NCBI GenBank assembly: GCA_904395805.1
Contig: CAJFNV010000029.1
Coordinates: 1 to 47,136 of the forward strand
Length of the DNA: 47,136 bases
Direction of reading: 5' to 3'
From: Candidatus Gallispira edinburgensis
GTDB lineage: Bacteria; Bacillota; Clostridia; Lachnospirales; CAG-274
How positions within the stretch are numbered: the stretch's first letter is position 1; each line of letters starts with the position of its first letter. The position numbers and the translations under genes are program-made. Shown piece after piece: positions 39,277 through 47,136 of the stretch. A model generated the notes under the pieces. That model saw nothing but the letters and a program-made list of their open reading frames with translations. It ran no database searches and was not told the DNA's origin.

Positions 39277-41835
39277 TTATGCATTAGGAGTAAAAACCAT
39301 ATAGAAAAGATTTGAGGTATCTCTCTTAGTGATCTCATGAGCTCCTGCTGCCAGATCTACAGTCAGGACACCATTTGCATCTGAATCCATCTTTTCTTCA
39401 TCTATCTTGCAGTTCTTTTTACCTTCTGTTGAACTGAATACTAATGTAAGCTTACCTGCTGAAGGTGCATTAAACTTTATGCTTGTTGATGTTTCCATCT
39501 TTAAGCACTGAGTAAGTGTCATGCCGTTGTATTCTACAGTTCCCTTATCTGTGGAAAGATTTCCGCTTATTGTAAAGAAACTTGAATTTGTACCGTCAGA
39601 TGTAAAATTATGAGCATAACTTCCTGCAGGAGCAGGCTCTGATGTTGTTCCTTCTGTAGGCTCTTCAGTTGTACTCTCTGATATATTTTCAGCTGTTGTA
39701 CTTTCTGTTGTGTCCTCATCAGCAGGCTCGCAAGGCATCTTCCAGCTGCTGTCTAATATTTTCTGAAGAATAGTAGCTATATCCGCTGTATCTGCCTTTC
39801 CGTCACCTGTGACATCAGTTATGCCGTCCTCAGCTTCAACAGCACCCTTAAGCACCATATCAATTAAAGCTGATGCATCATTTATTTCAAGCTTTCCGTT
39901 GCCGTCAACATCACCGTATACCTTATCTGAAGGAGCCGGATCAGGTTCATATTCTGTAGTAGTTTCGCTTGATGACTCTGTAACAGCTGTTGTTGCTTCA
40001 GTTGTTGTTTCTGTAACAACTGTTGTTGTTTCAGTAGGAGCTTCTGTTGTTGCTTCTGTTGTAGTAATAGTAGTTGTAGTGGTTGTAGTATCAACAGGAC
40101 CTGAACCGTCGCTTGCACCGCCAATAGAAACCAATGAAGATTCATATGAAAGCATATCAGCCTTTAATACGGTATCTACATCTGATGATGATGGATCTGT
40201 TAACCCTACATACTTGTTTCTGTCAGCAGGAAAATCTCCGCCCTGTACACGACCTGCACTGGCCATAACAATAGAAGGAACATCTTCGGCAGCATCAATA
40301 TCAGATGGATCAACAGCTAAATCATATGAAGGATCTGTATCAAAGTTATTATATGGGGTTCCTCCCTTAAGTGTTGTAACACTTGAAGGTACTTTTTCAT
40401 CTCTTGATGAAACCTCATATGCATCAAACTGAACACTATAAGTAGCATCATTAGCATCATATGGTACATATCTGCCGCCATTTTGTATATTCTGTATAAT
40501 ATTGCCATATGCTTTTATCATTCCGCCATTTTCACTGCTGAATGTACCTTTACCATCATATGTACCCTTAGACGGATCATAAACATCTGAACCCTGCATT
40601 GAAATTAACATAGGATATTTACAATTATCAAAATAGTTGTTTTCTACAAAAATTGATGAGCCTTTTGCTGCACCTGCACCGTATTTTGATATGCCTGAAT
40701 AATAGTTATTGTAAACATGAACAGAATGTACTCTTACTCTTGGATGTCTTGAATCCGAATGATCAAACCAGTTATGGTGATATGTAATATGAGCTTCTTC
40801 TGTATCACCCATACCACAAAGTGAAGCCTTGCCTGAATCCCAAAGGTGATTGTATGACATTGTTACATAGTCTGTTTTCTTTGTATCTAATGTACCATCG
40901 CCCTTTGCCTGATCAGTGTCTCCACCTGTTGAACCATAAAACAGGTCTAAATTGTGTACCCAAAGATTTGAATTATTTGTGTCCATAGAAATACAGTCAT
41001 CCATACAATTCATAACTGCAAAATTTCTAAGCTCTACATTTGAACAATTTCTTATAAGAATACCAAAATCTTTTATTACAGCATCCTTGCCAATACCTTC
41101 TATTGTAAGATTCATATTAGAATATTCGCTTCTGCCCTTAACCTGTAAACCCTCAGCTGAGCTTGAAATATGGTCAAGATCAGACTTTGATATAGTACCA
41201 ATAATACGAATATCTATTGGTGTCTGTTCATATCTGCCATTAGACTGCATACCATCAAGTATTGTCTGCAAACCTGTAAACGTTTCCTTTGTACCGTTTT
41301 TATTTGTTACAAGTTCTGCTGTAACAGTCTTTGCAGTATCTTTCGTTACATAAAGGATCTGTGCATTTGATTTAATCGTTCCGTCAGAATTGTATGCCCC
41401 TGAAGCTTCACCACCGGTTGGTGAATTCTTTGAAAAAGCAAATCCTGAACGGTCATGAGCTGTAACAGTACAATCCTGTGCAGCTTCAGCAATTACGCTT
41501 CCCCCTGCATCCTTGCATGTTACTTTTACAGTATAATCTCCTGCAGCTAAGCCTACCAAATCAGCTCTCCATCTGTCAGGATACTGTCTGATGAGCTCAT
41601 CATCAATTTGAGTAAAATCATTGCTGCCGCTTTCAGCGTAAGAAACATAATAATGATCTGTACCTGAAACAGCAGCCCATTCTATGTATGCAGCTTCCTG
41701 CACGCCTTCACAGGCATAAATTGTAACATCTGAATCTGCAGCCATTACAGGAGCAAAACCTATAACAGTCATACTTGAAACAGCCATTACCGCAGAAAGA
41801 ACAATACTCAGAATTTTCTTAAAAACATTGTTCAT
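39277..41835 (-). CDS. Secreted PL1 pectate lyase with internal dockerin
   Basis: This is an 852-residue secreted protein. The signal peptide is 1-32 and a fibronectin-III-like domain spans about 36-130. A PL1 parallel beta-helix (about 135-540) shows CMDDCISMD (Ca2+ site region), WDSGKASLCGMGD, ITYHHNWFDHSDSRHPRVR (catalytic Arg around 362) and VHVYNNYYSG. A Thr/Glu linker leads to a type I dockerin at about 635-702 (YGDVDGNGKLEINDASALID, DVTGDGKADTADIATILQKIL), a second linker, and a C-terminal beta domain (about 735-852). It cleaves polygalacturonate by beta-elimination outside the cell. The dockerin in mid-protein rather than at an end is unusual. AAAAGGAGGAAAT precedes the ATG. Confidence 0.92.
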   Translation of the reverse strand: MNNVFKKILSIVLSAVMAVSSMTVIGFAPVMAADSDVTIYACEGVQEAAYIEWAAVSGTDHYYVSYAESGSNDFTQIDDELIRQYPDRWRADLVGLAAGDYTVKVTCKDAGGSVIAEAAQDCTVTAHDRSGFAFSKNSPTGGEASGAYNSDGTIKSNAQILYVTKDTAKTVTAELVTNKNGTKETFTGLQTILDGMQSNGRYEQTPIDIRIIGTISKSDLDHISSSAEGLQVKGRSEYSNMNLTIEGIGKDAVIKDFGILIRNCSNVELRNFAVMNCMDDCISMDTNNSNLWVHNLDLFYGSTGGDTDQAKGDGTLDTKKTDYVTMSYNHLWDSGKASLCGMGDTEEAHITYHHNWFDHSDSRHPRVRVHSVHVYNNYYSGISKYGAGAAKGSSIFVENNYFDNCKYPMLISMQGSDVYDPSKGTYDGKGTFSSENGGMIKAYGNIIQNIQNGGRYVPYDANDATYSVQFDAYEVSSRDEKVPSSVTTLKGGTPYNNFDTDPSYDLAVDPSDIDAAEDVPSIVMASAGRVQGGDFPADRNKYVGLTDPSSSDVDTVLKADMLSYESSLVSIGGASDGSGPVDTTTTTTTITTTEATTEAPTETTTVVTETTTEATTAVTESSSETTTEYEPDPAPSDKVYGDVDGNGKLEINDASALIDMVLKGAVEAEDGITDVTGDGKADTADIATILQKILDSSWKMPCEPADEDTTESTTAENISESTTEEPTEGTTSEPAPAGSYAHNFTSDGTNSSFFTISGNLSTDKGTVEYNGMTLTQCLKMETSTSIKFNAPSAGKLTLVFSSTEGKKNCKIDEEKMDSDANGVLTVDLAAGAHEITKRDTSNLFYMVFTPNA

Positions 41836-42090
41836 TTAATATTTCCTCCTTTTAATTTTTCCATCTTTGCCGTAGCCTGATACAATATATTACAACTGTG
41901 CAAAACAGCGACAAATAGCTTTATACTGTTAATAATAAAACAAAAGCAACTAAATTACAAGCTATTTAAAAGATTTTTTTACCAATAAATCAAATTCTGT
42001 CGTTTTTCACAATTAAATATTTAATTTTTTGTACAATTTTTATGTCATTATTATGAAATCATCATACAAAACTCTGTACTTCCCATAATA
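41836..42090 (-). promoter_or_regulatory. AT-rich upstream region of the first pectate lyase gene, possible promoter
   Basis: The 338 bp between the two pectate lyase genes holds no other gene. A possible promoter on the minus strand is TTGTCG (41914-41909), 16 bp, TAATAT (41892-41887), about 50 bp before the start. The rest is AT-rich without a clear repeat. Confidence 0.4.
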
Positions 42091-42137
42091 AAAGCTGCAG
42101 CAAAATAATTTTCCAACCATTTTGCCGCAGCTTCTTT
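42091..42137 (-). terminator. Terminator of the second pectate lyase gene
   Basis: On the minus strand AAGCTGCGGCAAAAT pairs with ATTTTGCTGCAGCTT (one mismatch), followed by TTATT. The stem is long and the loop short. Confidence 0.85.
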
Positions 42138-42173
42138 TACATATTATCCTCTGCGGGATTTAATCATATTTAA

Positions 42174-45100
42174 TTACTGAACTTCGACTTTAAACAATAA
42201 AGCTTTATATCCGGGTGTAAATGTTACCGTCTTTGCGCCGTCTACAATAACTTCAAAGGCTGTTGCACCTTCGTTTTTTCTGCCCGGCATATTATAAGTT
42301 CCTATTACGTTACCATCAGCTGTTGCCACAAGTTCACCCTTGCCATCGGCATTGTTGTCAGCTGCTGCATAAACTATAATTTTGCCTGCCTGTGAAGCAG
42401 TAACTGTAAATGTTCCATTTTCAGAAAGATTTACTTTCTGAGCAAATCCGCTTCCGCCGTTCATATTTGCAAAAGCAGTATGACTGCTGCTGTTTGCTAT
42501 AGCTTCAGCACCATTAAGATTTAACCAGCCGGGGATTTCATCTCCTGCTGTCCATACGCTTCCCGCAGGAGCAGGTTTTGATGTTGTATCCTCTGTAGAG
42601 TCTTCAGTTGTGCCTTCTGATGGTGTTTCAGTTGTGCCCTCAGTCGGAGTTTCACCGTTTACAGTAATGCCTGCATCATCTGCATAAAGGCTTCTTGCAC
42701 CTGTAGCAGTCTGGAATGACATTGATGTAATTGACTTTGCATCAACACCTGTAACTGTAACAGGAGCACTTCCGTTTACACTAAGTGTTGCCTTATCATT
42801 ATCAAAATCAACTGTAACTGTAACAGTTGCAGCAGTATCTGCAGCTATAGCAACCCCTGATGAAGTAACAGTGCTTCCTCCGTTTACTCTCAGTCCGTAA
42901 TTCTTATCTTTGTCTGTTCTTACACCAAGGACTTCACCCTCGGTATCATCTGCTTTAACACCGTTAAACTGTACTATAGTCCAGTTTCCTCCATTTGTTG
43001 ATGGATTAAGCTTAACAGTATAAGTAACTGCTCCTGAACTCTTTTCTGTTAAAGGAAGGGTTGCCTTAACAGTATCGGTTTCTGAAGCATCATTAAGATA
43101 AAGAGCAAGACTTCCGCCATTATCTACTATGACAGCCTCTGCAGTTAATCCGTCTGAAACTTGTCCCTCCTTGGTACTTACAGTATAAACAATACCTTCT
43201 GTACCATCCTTTGTTATAACAGGATTGTCATTAAAATCATAGAAAGTATCATCATTTACAGGCTCTGTTGTGCCTTCACCCGAACCTTCCGTAGTAGTTT
43301 CTGTTGATGCATCAGTAGTTACCTCTGTAGTCCCTTCTGTTGTGCCTTCTGTAGACTCTTCTGTAGTTGATTCAGTTGTATCTTCACTTGTATCCGGAGT
43401 TGTGTCTTCAGTTACATCAGGAGTTTCAAGTTCAAAATCTGTACCCATTAAGTAAATATTAAGTCCGCCGCTCTCAGAGCCTAAGTAATATGTACCCTCT
43501 GAAGGTACAGGAATTACATACTTAGCAATAGAAGCTCCGCCTACACCATTTAATGTGTAAACAACTTCTCCGTTTACATCAAGAAGATTTACATTTCTTT
43601 CCTGCTCGCTGTTTGATGACATAGCATAAAGGACTATACATCCTCCGCTCTTCGCCGTAAACATTACAGTTCTTTCATTAACTGTACCTGCACCGCCAGT
43701 CTTCAATCTCTTTGTAAATGAATAATTGTCAATAGACTTATTATTTGGATCAATAACTACTGAGCCTGCATCTTTACCGCTATCATCAGTTGCATTTGAT
43801 GCCTTCACAACAAAGTTACCAACTGTAAAATCTTCATAATAAGTACCTGTTGCCAAATCATTTGCATTGATTATTTCAATCATCTCACCCGGCACAGGTG
43901 CTTCCGTAGTTGTCTCTGTAGTGCCTTCTGTTGTTGACTCTGTAGGCTCATCAGATGGTTCCCCGCCGGAAGTCCCGGTAGTTGTCTCTGTTGTTGTTAT
44001 AGCTGTTGTAGTTTCTGTTGTGGCAGCTGTAGTCACCTCTGTTGTTGACTCAACTGTTGTAGTTTCTGTTGTGGCAGCTGTAGTCACCTCTGTTGTTGAT
44101 TCAGCTGTTGTGTTTTCTGTTGTGGCAGCTGTAGTCACCTCTGTTGTTGGTTCAGCTGTTGTGCTTTCTGTTGTGTCCTCATCATCAGGCTCACATGGCA
44201 TTTTCCATCCGCTGTCCAATATCTTCTGAAGAATGGTAGCTATATCTGCTGTATCAACCTTTCCGTCACCTGTTACATCAGTTATACCATCCTTTACTTC
44301 AACGGCACCCTTAAGCACCATATCGATCAATTCTGAAGCGTCATTTATGTCAAGCTTGCCGTCGTCATTGACATCACCGTATACCTTGTCTGAAGGTCCC
44401 GGTGCAGGCTCATCCTCTGTTGTTGTCTCGCTTGATGATTCTGTAACAGCTGTTGTTGCTTCAGTAGTTTCGGTTGCAGATTCTGTTGTTGCTTCAGTAG
44501 TTTCGGTTGTCATTTCCGTAGTGCTTTCTGTCGGAGTATTTCCCGTAGCTCTCAATACGATCTGACTTATAGTTGAATTTGAACCTGTGTCATTACCTGA
44601 AATTGAGTAGCTGCCCGGCTGAAGAATTACTGACTGAGGACTTGCATTTCTTTCAAATACAATAGTTTCACCTGTTCCGGTATTATAAATTTCAACACCT
44701 CTGTTGGCATAACTTATTGTTATTTCAGCTTCCTGAGTAAGATTAAATGCAATACCGATGTAACCGTCGTCTTTTCTTACTCTTGCACCGTCACCGCTTA
44801 CATCTCTTAACTCAATTGTCATATTGCCTGCTGCAGATCTCTTTTCTGTAATGTTAAAGTCACCGCCGCTTGCATTGTCACCAAAGTTGTAAGTACCCAT
44901 TAATACAGGATCGCCCTGGATACCTTCCGTTGTTTCTTCAGTAGGATCTTCTATATCTCCGCCCTGTGCTCTGGTTGTAGTTTCAACACTGCCTTCAGTT
45001 GTAGCCTGAGTAGTAGGCTCTGCCTGAGTAGGAGCATTTGGATCATAAACCTCAATACCTAAGTAAGAAATCCTTGCTTCCTTAAATTCAGCCGGACCTC

Positions 45101-47042
45101 CGTTCTTTGCAGGTGTGAAATCATTAGGCTGAATGAAGTAAGTACCTGCAGGCACATTGTAAGCTGTGCCGCTGCCTGTAAGATATTCAATACCGCTGTC
45201 ATTGAGCAGTACTACAGGACTGTTGCCGTTTCCGTCAGTGATTGTGATGTTAGCATTTGTATTTACATTAAATACAATAGCCTGTCCTTCTTTTATGGTT
45301 ATGTTATCACCGGCTACCTTACTTGCGCTGAAGTAAATATTATCCTTAGTCTGACTTCCTCTTGAAAGATATGTACTGTTAAGGTTCTGACTATAAGGAA
45401 GAGATACTGAAGCAGATGGCTGCTTGCCCGGCTCTACCAATGAAGCTGATACTTCATCAGGAGTTATAACATTTTCTTTCATAACACCCGAATAAGCCAT
45501 AACTACCTTCTTGGCTTCTGCCACATTTTCCTGTAAGATATAATCACCGCTTGGGATATAGCTCAATGAAGGATCTGTATCAAAGTTTTCATATCTGTTA
45601 CCGCTTGAAACCTGCTGATTCTTATCGGTTACAACTGTACCGCCCATTTCATCAATATAACAAGAAACTGAGTCATTGTAACTCTTTATAGCACCTGCAT
45701 CTACTCTCATAGGATTCTTGCACATATAGAGTAAGTTATACTCGGAGAAGATGTATGCATTTGCTCTTGTATTCATAGCATAGTCAGTCTGACCCACATA
45801 TACATTGTTATACATATGGATATTGCCCTGTCTTGCTAAAGGTCCTCTTGCCATACAGTTTTCATAATAATTATGATGCATTGTCATATGATACTGTAAT
45901 GATGAGTCAGAAGAACCGATCAGGTTGGTCTTGTGACAGTCCCAGTACTTGTTATATGCCATTGTATAGTACTGACCTCTCTTGAAATCGCAGGAACCGT
46001 CACCCTCAGCCTTGTCGCTGTCTGTAGGATTCTTGCAGTATCCGGGGCCAAAGTTATTATTATGTACCCATATTCTTTCTACAGGAGCAGTAAGTGTTGA
46101 ACCTTCCTGCTGACCTTCCGCACCAAAGGCATCTTCGGGATAGTTCTGGAAATAAATATTTCTTATTTCACAGCTCTTTCCGAGACCTGCCTGATATGCT
46201 GCCGTACCGCATACAAAGTGGATACCCCAGCCGTTTATTGATGCATCGGGACCGATACCTTCAATTGTAATATTTTTGGCATCCTGTATTCTTGCCATCA
46301 TACCGTTGTCGCCTTCGGTACCGCCGTAATTCTCGCTGTCATACTGAGTAAGACCAACAATATTTTCACTTGGCGGATTATTGCTTGTGTTTGAATCACC
46401 GGCTGTAACTTCGCCTATGATTCTTACTACAAGAGGAATATCAGCCATTCCGAGATCTTCTAGTATATCATCATTAGAATTTGACAAACCTTCACTTGAT
46501 GAAGCTGCACCTCTTGAGTTAAGTATGTTGCCGATACCATATACAGTCTTTCCGCCGTAGGAAAGAGCTACTGTGTTCTTGGTATCTTCTGTAACATATA
46601 TAACCATGGCATTGTCCTTTAATGTACCGTCATCATTATATGCACCAACGCCCTCATTGTAGTTAAAATGTGCATATCCTGATCTGTCATATTCCATAAC
46701 CGAAATATTATTCTTTGTTACGGTACCCTCTGATGTATTTACAGTCAATGTGTAATTACCTGCCTGTAAGCCGGGTATATCAATACGTACACCGCCGTTA
46801 TAGTCCCTTACAAGATATTCAAGATCCTCTCCCGCAAGAGATCCTGACATCGTCCCGCTGTAAGAAACGCCTGTAACATCAGCATCTTCAATACCCGGAA
46901 TTTCAGCATATATACTTTCGAACCATCCACCGACACTGCCGAAGTCAGCTGCAAATACGCCTGTAGGTGTAAATGCCGCAGATGAAAAAAGCATAGCCGA
47001 AGCCAGAATACCGCTTATAGCTTTCTTAAAGCATTTTTTCAT
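42174..47042 (-). CDS. Very large secreted PL1 pectate lyase with internal dockerin and four accessory beta domains
   Basis: This is a 1622-residue secreted protein. After a signal peptide (1-31) and a fibronectin-III-like domain comes a PL1 beta-helix (about 120-520) with IWVHNNNFGPGY, DGSCDFKRGQYYTMAYNKYW, MTMHHNYYENCMARGPLARQ (catalytic Arg region near 397-403) and IHMYNNVYVG. Then follow a beta domain (about 565-690), a second (about 725-850), a type I dockerin (about 882-949; YGDVNDDGKLDINDASELID, DVTGDGKVDTADIATILQKIL), a third (about 1055-1215), a concanavalin/LamG-like domain (about 1264-1460) and a last beta domain (1494-1622), separated by TTE-rich linkers. It cleaves pectin outside the cell and probably binds several polysaccharides. 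GAGGAGGATAT precedes the ATG. Confidence 0.9.
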   Translation of the reverse strand: MKKCFKKAISGILASAMLFSSAAFTPTGVFAADFGSVGGWFESIYAEIPGIEDADVTGVSYSGTMSGSLAGEDLEYLVRDYNGGVRIDIPGLQAGNYTLTVNTSEGTVTKNNISVMEYDRSGYAHFNYNEGVGAYNDDGTLKDNAMVIYVTEDTKNTVALSYGGKTVYGIGNILNSRGAASSSEGLSNSNDDILEDLGMADIPLVVRIIGEVTAGDSNTSNNPPSENIVGLTQYDSENYGGTEGDNGMMARIQDAKNITIEGIGPDASINGWGIHFVCGTAAYQAGLGKSCEIRNIYFQNYPEDAFGAEGQQEGSTLTAPVERIWVHNNNFGPGYCKNPTDSDKAEGDGSCDFKRGQYYTMAYNKYWDCHKTNLIGSSDSSLQYHMTMHHNYYENCMARGPLARQGNIHMYNNVYVGQTDYAMNTRANAYIFSEYNLLYMCKNPMRVDAGAIKSYNDSVSCYIDEMGGTVVTDKNQQVSSGNRYENFDTDPSLSYIPSGDYILQENVAEAKKVVMAYSGVMKENVITPDEVSASLVEPGKQPSASVSLPYSQNLNSTYLSRGSQTKDNIYFSASKVAGDNITIKEGQAIVFNVNTNANITITDGNGNSPVVLLNDSGIEYLTGSGTAYNVPAGTYFIQPNDFTPAKNGGPAEFKEARISYLGIEVYDPNAPTQAEPTTQATTEGSVETTTRAQGGDIEDPTEETTEGIQGDPVLMGTYNFGDNASGGDFNITEKRSAAGNMTIELRDVSGDGARVRKDDGYIGIAFNLTQEAEITISYANRGVEIYNTGTGETIVFERNASPQSVILQPGSYSISGNDTGSNSTISQIVLRATGNTPTESTTEMTTETTEATTESATETTEATTAVTESSSETTTEDEPAPGPSDKVYGDVNDDGKLDINDASELIDMVLKGAVEVKDGITDVTGDGKVDTADIATILQKILDSGWKMPCEPDDEDTTESTTAEPTTEVTTAATTENTTAESTTEVTTAATTETTTVESTTEVTTAATTETTTAITTTETTTGTSGGEPSDEPTESTTEGTTETTTEAPVPGEMIEIINANDLATGTYYEDFTVGNFVVKASNATDDSGKDAGSVVIDPNNKSIDNYSFTKRLKTGGAGTVNERTVMFTAKSGGCIVLYAMSSNSEQERNVNLLDVNGEVVYTLNGVGGASIAKYVIPVPSEGTYYLGSESGGLNIYLMGTDFELETPDVTEDTTPDTSEDTTESTTEESTEGTTEGTTEVTTDASTETTTEGSGEGTTEPVNDDTFYDFNDNPVITKDGTEGIVYTVSTKEGQVSDGLTAEAVIVDNGGSLALYLNDASETDTVKATLPLTEKSSGAVTYTVKLNPSTNGGNWTIVQFNGVKADDTEGEVLGVRTDKDKNYGLRVNGGSTVTSSGVAIAADTAATVTVTVDFDNDKATLSVNGSAPVTVTGVDAKSITSMSFQTATGARSLYADDAGITVNGETPTEGTTETPSEGTTEDSTEDTTSKPAPAGSVWTAGDEIPGWLNLNGAEAIANSSSHTAFANMNGGSGFAQKVNLSENGTFTVTASQAGKIIVYAAADNNADGKGELVATADGNVIGTYNMPGRKNEGATAFEVIVDGAKTVTFTPGYKALLFKVEVQ
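44010..44170. repeat. 51 bp minisatellite in the pectate lyase linker
   Basis: The segment TGGCAGCTGTAGTCACCTCT recurs at 44021, 44072 and 44123, giving three 51 bp units that encode a 17-residue TTEVTTAATTETTTVES-type linker unit. Slippage here could vary linker length between strains. Confidence 0.88.
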
Positions 47043-47059
47043 ATTTATATCCTCCTCGT

Positions 47060-47088
47060 ATTATATAGTTATAGTGTTTAATGCCCAA
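47060..47088 (-). promoter_or_regulatory. Promoter of the large pectate lyase gene
   Basis: On the minus strand TTGGGC (47088-47083), a 17 bp spacer and TATAAT (47065-47060). The start site would fall only a few bases before the SD, so the leader is very short. Confidence 0.6.
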
Positions 47089-47136
47089 ATTCATGGACTT
47101 ATGCTATAATGTATAAGATGCTGTGGATTAGTTCAC

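Noticed and set aside
43867..44565. Plus-strand ORFs rich in Val and Ser opposite the pectate lyase linker
   Set aside because: They are the mirror image of the low-complexity Thr/Glu linker codons and have no SD, promoter or recognisable domain.

Overview
The window is AT-rich Firmicutes DNA, most likely from an anaerobic, gut-type member of the Clostridia. The evidence is a Gram-positive style replication-origin gene order (rpmH, rnpA, yidD, yidC, jag, mnmE, mnmG), SD sequences of the AGGAGG type, a germination protease (gpr) beside rpsT, a GerS-like lipoprotein beside alr, and secreted pectate lyases with dockerin modules and long Thr/Glu linkers. The sporulation-related genes suggest a spore-former or a recent descendant of one. 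I cannot name the species from sequence alone.

Left end (1-9.6 kb): the origin-proximal cluster runs on the minus strand. Three unrelated small genes (a methyltransferase and a DUF3990/DUF3791 pair) are inserted between mnmE and mnmG. rpmH (44 codons) has a consensus promoter. Between a YitT-family membrane protein gene and nfeD lies a gene-free 520 bp stretch with at least nine DnaA-box-like 9-mers, probably oriC; dnaA itself is not beside it.

9.6-22 kb: an NfeD/SPFH/AIM24 membrane operon; a class D beta-lactamase-like lipoprotein gene behind a promoter overlapped by BlaI-type operators; mazF, alr and a GerS-like gene; a symmetrical divergent promoter serving nth and a membrane protein gene; a nucleotidyltransferase plus P-loop kinase pair; a TauE/SafE exporter split into two half-genes; and a ferrous iron operon (feoA, feoA, feoB and a tiny Cys-rich protein).

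22-39 kb: a giant secreted leucine-rich-repeat protein with cohesin-like and dockerin modules; an oxidoreductase; three tandem SseB-like genes behind a nitronate monooxygenase gene; a NusG-II / Gx transporter / ApbE operon resembling the core of flavin-based extracellular electron transfer loci; a well-supported structured non-coding RNA of about 260 nt (minus strand, 33197-33457) with its own consensus promoter and terminator; rpsT and gpr; larB-larC; and a MATE transporter.

39-47 kb: two large secreted PL1 pectate lyases with internal dockerins, which together with the LRR protein suggest a pectin-degrading, cellulosome-like surface system.

Intergenic regions carry a mosaic of small palindromic repeats (at least four sequence families, two copies of a roughly 140 bp MITE-like element, and one short inverted-repeat element nested in another repeat). 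No tRNA, rRNA, CRISPR array or transposase gene was seen.
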